This document shows positions 56,886-64,000 of a stretch of DNA of 64,000 nt, piece by piece. Under the pieces are notes generated by a model, which was not told the DNA's origin, did no database searches, and worked only from the letters and a program-made list of their open reading frames with translations. Positions within the stretch are counted from its first letter, which is position 1. Each line of letters opens with the position of its first letter. The stretch is taken from positions 6,683,801 through 6,747,800 of the forward strand of contig NC_031496.1 of the NCBI RefSeq assembly GCF_000237925.1, given 5' to 3'. The stretch comes from Schistosoma mansoni (lineage: Eukaryota > Platyhelminthes > Trematoda > Strigeidida > Schistosomatidae). The position numbers and the translations under genes were made by a program.

Positions 56886-58035
56886 ATGTTATTTCAATTT
56901 TAGCTTATTACTTGATTAGATTAGCAATACAAAATGAAACAAAGTAAATTTTAATCAGAATCAACACGTTTACAGCCTTAAGATGAAATAAATATACCAA
57001 TTAACTTTACTTTATTACATACATGTGAAACTTCAGCATGATTAATACGTCAATTACTTTGTTTAGTTTCATCAGATTTAAGTATTTTTTGGTGATGTTT
57101 CCTACTACTGACAATCGCATAACATTGTGACATTATAAAATAGTATTTGTATCTATAGCAATACTCACGTGTTACGCACAAATTTATTTGTTTATACACA
57201 TCAGTGAATATGTGGTGTATTCAAATTATACTAAGTGGAACGAATTCAATTTATCTTTGAATGTTTGTTGTACTTACTTCACAAAAATTTATCAAGAGAA
57301 ACTCATTCTAGGAAATTACCTACAATCGTTCGATTTTCACGAGATAACTTGTAACTTTGTCAGTTAAGTAACAAAACATCTATGAGGAATATTGTGGGAA
57401 TTTAGTATTGGATTGAAATGTAAAACCAAAGTCTTCTGATAAATGTTTCAAACTCATTAGATCTAATCACTAAGGTATTTCTGTGATCATTGAAAAACAT
57501 CTACCCCTGTAGAGATTTTAAACTGCTTGACTCAGTTCCTTAGATTAAAAGACATTATTGTTAAGCGAATCGGACAGCATTTATCAGGATTAAACTCTGT
57601 AAAAGTTAGACTAATCAAGAATAGGCCTGAAAGAAATATGATCCCAACTAAACTCTTATATCGGATAAAGGATATTGACATTATAACCCTGATGTGGACT
57701 GCGAAAATAATGCAACGGCTTTTGATACATATGTTAACTATGCTAAAGAGGCTGAGCAGATAATCAATTGATAAGATCCAATCTTAATGTAAAAGAATTT
57801 ACAAAACGTTTGAAAGTGATGAATGATTCAATTGAGTGTATTTGTTGAATTGATATGAAAATGATCGCTAAATAGTGAAAGATATAACTATTTATGATAC
57901 ATTATTCCTCTTGACTAAAATGCCAATGTATGTCTCTGTTTGTGATATAGATTGGAACAGATCAGTCCCTATTGGTATGTGTGTATCCTGAGATAATTGT
58001 CTGAATGTTACTTTTGATTACAAGTTTTTGGTGCA
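56886..58035. other. AT-rich DNA, nothing recognised
   Basis: An open frame at 57527-57763 shows no motif. Confidence 0.3.
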
Positions 58036-58039
58036 TTCA

Positions 58040-58200
58040 GATTATGGTTGGCAATGAAATCCTGAACACTTTCTCAGCCCGATGTTTCAGTATCCAGATA
58101 GATGTACTATCATTCGAATATTAATATTTACACTGAAGCCCAAATTTATTTTCTATCGATCCAAATAGAACACCATTAAATTCTCCATTAAACTACTGAC
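58040..58200 (-). mobile_element. HHR-SINE-A, old degraded copy
   Basis: GGCAATGAAATCCTGAACAC, then AATATTTACACTGAAGCCC; only the order survives. Confidence 0.35.
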
Positions 58201-58479
58201 ACTAAATAGTTAACGAACTGTTATTCGGGTGTAAGTTTGATGTAAGAATTTGGATTTGTAATTGCTTTATTCAGCACTATGTGTTGATAATCAGTTGATA
58301 AATGTGGTTCTGTCCAAAGTGAGTACATTACTAGTTAGTTTTTTTGTCATAACAATTACACTGAGAAATTAGTCTATAGGAAATGATTAGTTTAAATGTC
58401 TAAACAGTGTCATGTTCTTTTCAGAAATGATGAAAATTTCACTTTGCATCTCTGATGACAATTATTCCAAGGTGTTGTT

Positions 58480-58780
58480 TACTTGAATCTTCCCATTGAT
58501 GTTGAGGACTGCAATTAATCAGTCTCTTATAAGCATATGTGCATACTATGTGTTCGGCCTCGATATTGTCTTAATTCACAACCATTATAATCAAAGATGG
58601 ATAGTGGGTAGCAGAGGAATCCAGGACGTGCGTTTCGGGCTATTTGAGACTCGTCAGTTAGATGTACCTAAATCTCAGAGTTGTTGTTCACTCCGGGACT
58701 CTAACCCCGGGAAGAGTCCCAAATAGCACGAAACGCACGTCCTGGATTCCACTGCCAGCCACTATTCATCTTTGTTTATT
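58480..58780. mobile_element. HHR-SINE-A arm with inverted bodies
   Basis: Arm (58485-58580), minus body (58595-58700), then a plus ribozyme end (58705-58775; AGTCCCAAATAGCACGAAAC). Confidence 0.65.
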
Positions 58781-59233
58781 TCAAGGTAGTTTCGACAGTT
58801 ATCGTGTAGTTAAATAACTAAAATATGTGTCAAATTGTCATATACTTTACTGTAATAGTTAATGTGAAGATAAATTCATGAATTAAAAGAGTATTGGTCA
58901 ACTTTCGATCTCATTTAGCTTCTGTAAATTTAGTAATTTAAACTTCCTTATAATTGAGAGTCTAAACTTTCATTAAAAAAAACATTTGGTGTTTTGAACA
59001 TTTGTGTAATTTAAAAAATGATTTCTATTATAGACTAACATCAGTTAAAAACTCATTAAAGACAAGTATAAACTAAACCTCTACTTTATTCAAGTTTATT
59101 ACTTATCATTAACCCTCCATTAACTCTAAATTGGATTAAAACAATAAACTCCAGATTCTTTCTTTGGCAAGACGATACCAATTAATCACTAATCGAAATC
59201 ATATAGATATCATTTTGTAATTTCTATCAAACA
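58781..59233. other. AT-rich DNA, nothing recognised
   Basis: No supported feature. Confidence 0.3.
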
Positions 59234-59244
59234 ATGTTATTAGT

Positions 59245-60244
59245 TTGAAAAATTCCCATATTGTGATTTAGAACAACATATATACAAGCGAACAATATTG
59301 TTTTCGATTAGATCCTCATCAGGCTTTACTCTAATATACAGTAATATTTATATGTATATACGAAATTATTAAACCAATCAAGGCAGTTTATGAGTCAATG
59401 ATAACAGTGGAATAGATTACATAACTAAAAATAATAATAAGAGAAAAGTACAAATTCGTAATGTGATGACAGGGGGTACTAGTTGTGATAAGAATAATAA
59501 AGGCTTGAATCAATGTTACATAATGGAAAATAGGTCAATGATTACAAAAATATAAACACTGAAATAACATTCACAAAAATTATAGGATTGCGTAATAAGA
59601 AATGTCCAGATAATTGGACCGTGAAATGTATATTTGAGAAAAAAAATGGTAGGAGGGGGTGGAGAAAAATAAACGAAGAAAGAGTATGGAAAATAAAATT
59701 ATTTATTAAGGCCAAGGGAGAGATAAGGGTGTTACAAATTTCTTATGAACACAAAGACTTGAATTGTTAGATCGAATTCCTATAGTTTCTGCTATGTGTA
59801 AGAGATGAGATCAAACCCCATAAGGAAAACTAGTAGGAATATGATAAATAACTTTAAATGACTGGTTTCTGTCAACCAAATGACCGCTATCGATCAAGTG
59901 TGAAAGAACCGAGCTCCGTATTGACTTTACAATACTTTTTCCTAACTACGAAGGGAGGTGTTCACTATCTCTTTGGTTCAGTTGTCTGGTAGTGAGCCCA
60001 ATATAGCTTTCTCCATAGGAGCAGCTGAATTCATAGATGCACATAGAAGTAGCATAACCATGTAACTTATGCTTTAGTTGAGGAATCACCATAGATCGGG
60101 TTGAGTACGATAGAAAGAGGTCACAAACTGCTTTGATTGGTTTAATAATTTCGTATATGCATATAAATATTACTGTATATTAGAGTAAAGCCTGATAAAG
60201 ATCTAATCGAAAACAATATTAATCGCTTATATATGTTGTTCTAA
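59245..60244 (-). mobile_element. Penelope-like element with inverted arms and GIY-YIG remnant
   Basis: Exactly 1000 bp between copies of ATGTTATTAGT (59234-59244, 60245-60255). Arms 59265-59395 and 60115-60244 are inverted repeats. Minus-strand translation of about 60080-59880 reads YEFSCSYGESYIGLTTRQLN, then SVLSHLIDSGHLVDR: the C-terminal GIY-YIG endonuclease of Penelope-like elements (CxxCG...YIGxTxRxL, SxLxxH). The RT domain is missing. Confidence 0.78.
59286..59327 (-). ncRNA. Hammerhead ribozyme in a Penelope-like arm
   Basis: AAGC, CTGATGA, stem II GAT/CTA/ATC, GAAA, stem III ACAATATTGT, TTC, GCTT. Stem I AAGC/GCTT closes exactly. The matching site in the other arm (60186-60227, plus) reads CTGATAA, so it is damaged. 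Small stem II is usual for Penelope hammerheads. Confidence 0.65.
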
Positions 60245-60255
60245 ATGTTATTAGT

Positions 60256-60839
60256 AACAAAATCAATATTCACTATCATAGGTAAACCTTCTTATATAAT
60301 GAATAACATCAATGAAGAGATTGGATAAAGAATTCAATTTAGTTAGACATTGTCTAAGTCTATTTCTATTATTCAATATCATACAATTAAAGAATAGTTA
60401 ACTTGTTTTACTCATATATCAATTATCAGAATTAGTTTGTTAGTAAAATCTATCAAAATGGTTTTTTTTCTGAAATTATTTTCAATAAATTTTGTTTTTA
60501 GTATAATTAAATAGGAGCTAAAAAAAAAACAAAAAAAGTCATGTGACATTTAAATAATCATTTGAAAAAAATCAATAAATCGATAAAAAAAACTTATTAT
60601 TTTCTATTTGCTTTACTATGTTTTAATGAATTTAAACGATCAATATTTTTAATGATGAGCATTTTTAGAACTGATTTAAATGTTTTCAATATTCAATAAA
60701 TGAATAATTAAAATAAAATCATAAGAACACTTCAGATTGAATGAAATTGAATTATATTTAACAATCTTAACTATTTAATAACATATATTTTAAATTATAT
60801 ATTAAAAAAGCGGAAATTTAAAAAAAAAATTCAAGTAGT
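60256..60839. other. Very AT-rich DNA, nothing recognised
   Basis: Long A and T runs; no coding stretch. Confidence 0.35.
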
Positions 60840-60844
60840 GTTTC

Positions 60845-61423
60845 TGTTATGACTTTAAACTCGGCTAATTATCATGTAACTTATTCGTCAATCAGAATAC
60901 GTCTTATATAATTGTAGCACTGTGCCAAACCAATAACGTTTGACCTGTATGAGTAGCCTGGTGGGCGGCCTATGCTCCTCCACGAGGGGTAACAGGCGTA
61001 AGTAAGTAAGTGTATGAGTAGCCTAGTGTTCTTATGGGTCCTCATCCCTCCTAGCCCTGATAGTTCAGTCCAGAACACAAATAACAGCTCTCTCTATGCG
61101 AATCATTTATTTCAAACATACTTGGTTTATATATAAGCCGAAACGGACCACATCACATCATGAAATAGGAAATAACATTTGTACAAGACCAAGCCAAAAA
61201 GTGGCTGTGAACGTGGGAGACTGTATTTAATAAAATGAACATAACTTAAGAACAGTAAATCTCATAATAGTGGTCTATAGGCCAAAATAAAGCTTATAAT
61301 AAAAGGAATATAAATATACATAATCTAGTTACTGAATAGTTATACAATAAGAATATATATATGATAATAATCCATAAATGGATCCCAACGGTTACCATCC
61401 ATTATTCTTGTCGAGATATAACA
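60845..61423 (-). mobile_element. Solo LTR, family L2, with LINE 3' fragment inserted
   Basis: Minus-strand copy; flanks GTTTC (60840-60844, 61424-61428). Contains an RTE 3' fragment at about 60959-61010. Confidence 0.75.
60959..61010 (+). mobile_element. RTE 3' end inside solo LTR
   Basis: GGCGGCCTATGCTCC...AACAGGCGTAAGTAAGTAAG between copies of TATGAGTAGCCT (12 bp). Confidence 0.75.
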
Positions 61424-61866
61424 GTTTCTTGTCTTGTAAGCTTCTACATTGTAATTACAATAATATTATTTATACTAATCACTTTTTATTATTAATTGAG
61501 TTTATCAAGCACTCAATATGACTCAAAAATAAATCGATTAAATAACAGGGCAAGAGATAAAACTATGTAAACGAAAAAAAACAAACTAAAAACTTATTAA
61601 GCATTAAAATAAAATGAAACATTGAATTTAGAATTTAGATGGTTACTACAAAGTTCAAAGATAACAAGTTTTATTTTATATGAGATCAAAAGTACCGAAA
61701 CTGTTGAGTCATAACAAAATAGTAACGTTATGATTCTTTAGATGATGTGTTAGCTAATGACGTAAGTTAATATGGAAATGAGAAAGATGATTTGTTGAAT
61801 GCATCTGATTTTTTTTTCTCCTAATCAAAGTCAAAAGCATTTTATTTTGATAATCCTCCTACCTCT

Positions 61867-61960
61867 TAATCAGTCAGTCAGTCACAACGTAGAACTTCGT
61901 ATGTACGTACATCAGTTTGAGTCGTCATACCACATTACCACAGAGATACAATTGTCGTAC
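61867..61960 (-). mobile_element. LINE 3' end with (ACTG)n tail
   Basis: CAGTCAGTCAGTCACAACGTAG complements the 3' end of the LINE at 40604-41743. Confidence 0.5.
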
Positions 61961-62389
61961 CTCTCAATAGTAAGCAGTTATATAATCTGTAGTTATATGA
62001 TTCATTCTATTTTAAAATGTCGTGTATAAAAATTATTTGGATTACTTATAAAATCGTTTGCAAGTAAAAAAAAGGTGTTAAATAAATAAATGATACTTAA
62101 TAGATACTTCCAAGTGTAATAAAAATAACTTTAGTTTAGTGAGTGTTTCGTTGAAGATTTCAAAGCAGCATTTTTAGCTTACAGTATTTCTATACAATCT
62201 GCATAAATTTGACTTTCTCTGAACATTTAGTATTCTAGTATTTACATGTTGTAACTGAATAACTAATCACTAACAGGAATAATGGACTCCTTAAAAACAA
62301 ATGAAAATAGTAAATCATTCGTTAGGTGTTGGGGCTGCTAAATACCCAGAAATCAGATGGTAGGATTACTATTTTTCTCATTTGATTGT

Positions 62390-62740
62390 GACTTGCTCCA
62401 TGAGGTGATTCCTGGAGTTCTAGTGAGAAGTCGTGACCAGTGGAGCTAATCCATGTCAGGTAGAGAGAGGTATCTACCTCAGTACAATGAAAGTTGGTTG
62501 CGAAATTTCGTGGATCGATTGAGGTTAGACATCAAGACCGTTGGATGCTGGCTCAGTGATCTAAAGGTTAAGTGCTCTGGCGCGAGACTGGTAGGTCCTG
62601 GGTTCGAATCTCGTCAGGCGGGATCGTGGGTGTGCACTGCTGAGGAGTCCTACAATAGGCTGAAACGGCCATCCAGTGCTTCCAGGTTTTTCCTGGTGGT
62701 CTAGCTTCAATTGACTTATGATCTCAACTATATAAAATTA
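62390..62740 (+). mobile_element. HHR-SINE-B, near full-length
   Basis: 5' region (CTGGAGTTCTAGTGAGAAG), tRNA-like part (GCTGGCTCAGTGATCTAAAGG; CTGGGTTCGAATCTCG), hammerhead 62634-62679 (core CTGAGGA intact, stem II weakened, ATC triplet), tail. Confidence 0.78.
62634..62679 (+). ncRNA. Hammerhead ribozyme, SINE-B (weakened stem II)
   Basis: GCACTG/CAGTGC, CTGAGGA, GTCC/GGCT, GAAA, ATC. Confidence 0.5.
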
Positions 62741-62749
62741 ATTGTGCAA

Positions 62750-63130
62750 ATTTGGATTTCTCATTTTCGCACTAAAAACACCCGTTTTTACCTTCTGTTT
62801 GTGTTTTCTGTCTGGAAGGATATTGAACCTCATTATTGGTTTTCTCTTTTATTGAGCTATTTTGTGACGCTATTCAAAGACATTTCTGTATTGTTTATAT
62901 TGCGTATGAGTTGAGTGTTTGTTATTCGTTCTTCTGGGCTGCTTGTGAAATCATATATATTCCATACTAACTCTAGTTTTCTTCCTCTAGTTGGCAGAGC
63001 GCACAAGAATAGTTTAGCTTCATCATGTTATTGCGTTGCTCGTTTACGTTCCGTTCGCCGGTACCAAGGTGATACCATAATATCGCAAACTGAGTATGAA
63101 AGTTATATAAAATTTACCCGTCACTGATAC
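62750..63130 (+). mobile_element. Possible diverged LTR of family L1
   Basis: Same order of T-rich and pyrimidine-rich blocks and the GGCAGAGC/GGGGCC-like segment as in 12716-13085, but no exact ends found. Old or truncated. Confidence 0.3.
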
Positions 63131-63184
63131 CTAAGACAGCAATTTATCTGTCTCTTTTTTAACATATATGCATCCTGAGCGGAT

Positions 63185-63350
63185 TGCCTCAATATTGCTA
63201 TTGGGCTACCAGCACTTAAAAAAAGAGTTGAGTAGTAATTAGCAGTGGAATCCAGGATATGGCATTTCGTCCTATTTGGAATCAGTCAGCCGAACGTGCC
63301 TGTATCTTAATATTAATGTTCACACTCGAGATACATATCGATAAGCTTGT
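63185..63350 (-). mobile_element. HHR-SINE-A, degraded copy
   Basis: AGCAGTGGAATCCAGGATAT, GGCATTTCGTCCTATTTGGA and GTTCACACTCGAGATAC keep family order. Confidence 0.5.
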
Positions 63351-63765
63351 CAGGGACAGTCAAACATAACATCCAGTTCTACAACTACTACCATTGGCGA
63401 AAAAGTGAAATGATTAACAGATGTTCATGCTGTCATAAATGATTTCAAATACTATCATCATTATCTTATGTATTTATTAAAAACGATGGTTACGATTCTC
63501 AAGAGAAAAATATCGTTTAACTCTGTCCTCTTAATTGATCTATCAGTCAAGATTTATTGATTGCAACTAATGATATGCTGATTGTTTTTAACATTTACTT
63601 ATCATAGTCTAATATAGGTAGTATTATTTAACCTTAAATAGTGAATCCACTTTAACATCATTTTGAATGAATCTAGGATTATACTTGAATGATTAATCGA
63701 TCAGTAGTATATCATTTTAGTTTTGAATAATCTTATATAATTAAGACTTACTTAATAACCATGAT

Positions 63766-63790
63766 ATATATATATATATATATATATATC
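63766..63790. repeat. (TA)n microsatellite
   Basis: About 12 TA units. Confidence 0.85.
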
Positions 63791-63821
63791 AATTCAACTG
63801 AAGTCAGAAACAAAACATTTA

Positions 63822-64000
63822 ACACCGACTCGGTGGTTTAGTGGTTACAGGCTCGCCTCAAGATCCAAAAGATATGGGTTCGTATCCTAGTTGAGTAGTG
63901 GGTGCTCACTACTTTCATTTGTAGATGGTGAAGATTTGTAACCTAGGTGAATGATTTTGGTGGAGTTTTGTTCTCTGAGATGGATGGTTTATGGTGATGG
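63822..64000 (+). mobile_element. tRNA-like SINE family C, runs off the edge
   Basis: A-box-like GACTCGGTGGTTTAGTGG and B-box-like GGGTTCGTATCC about 50 bp apart, then TGGGTGCTCACTAC; no hammerhead follows. Shares its downstream part with 37940-38110. Confidence 0.55.

Noticed and set aside
57527-57763. 78-residue open frame
   Set aside because: No motif, no splice context and no similarity I recognise.
16268-62740. Genuine tRNA genes at the A/B-box matches
   Set aside because: All are embedded in dispersed SINE copies with hammerheads; none folds as a proper cloverleaf by eye.
1-64000. CRISPR arrays, bacterial operons or plasmid features
   Set aside because: Spliced genes and eukaryotic retroelements throughout; the only short tandem array is the 31-bp minisatellite, without spacers.

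Overview
The window looks like a Schistosoma (blood fluke) nuclear genome fragment. The evidence is the AT-rich, heavily repeat-filled sequence, the tRNA-like short retroposons of the Sm-alpha type that end in hammerhead ribozymes, RTE/CR1-type LINE remnants, Penelope-like sequence and many solo LTRs. I cannot name the species.

Two host genes are supported, converging tail to tail. On the plus strand, four exons between 4223 and 8860 encode the linker, FAD and NADPH domains of methionine synthase reductase (MTRR). No exon for its N-terminal FMN (flavodoxin) domain is visible, so it probably lies left of the window. On the minus strand, 17 exons from 54439 down to 9974 encode 1155 residues of the C-terminal part of a CEP135-type centriole protein, with consistent splice phases and a final stop. 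The N-terminal exons must lie right of the window, behind an intron of more than 9.5 kb. The two 3' ends are about 1.1 kb apart, each with a plausible polyadenylation signal.

Everything else is intron or intergenic DNA filled with mobile elements. 1-1135: degraded CR1/Jockey-like LINE. 1779-2479: hAT-like MITE and a solo LTR. 3009-3194: 31-bp minisatellite. 6416-7083: a composite insertion inside an MTRR intron, with Penelope-type inverted arms enclosing a U6 snRNA copy and a retroposon fragment. The CEP135 introns hold about 25 copies or fragments of two tRNA-like SINE families. Family A carries a CUGACGA-type hammerhead and family B a CUGAGGA-type hammerhead. They also hold at least five solo LTRs with exact 5-bp target duplications, RTE 3' ends, a LINE reverse transcriptase fragment (40604-41743) and an (AAAT)n-tailed retroposon. 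59245-60244 is a 1-kb Penelope-like element with inverted arms, a hammerhead and a GIY-YIG endonuclease remnant.

The most notable results are: (1) an exon-pair expansion in CEP135 (67- then about 80-codon exons, three times, all phase 0) that accounts for about 290 extra residues compared with the human protein; (2) three kinds of element carrying hammerhead ribozymes in one window, including a head-to-tail family-B unit of 406 bp from one ribozyme to the next; (3) the U6/Penelope composite; (4) palindromic SINE pairs, two of them beside assembly gaps.
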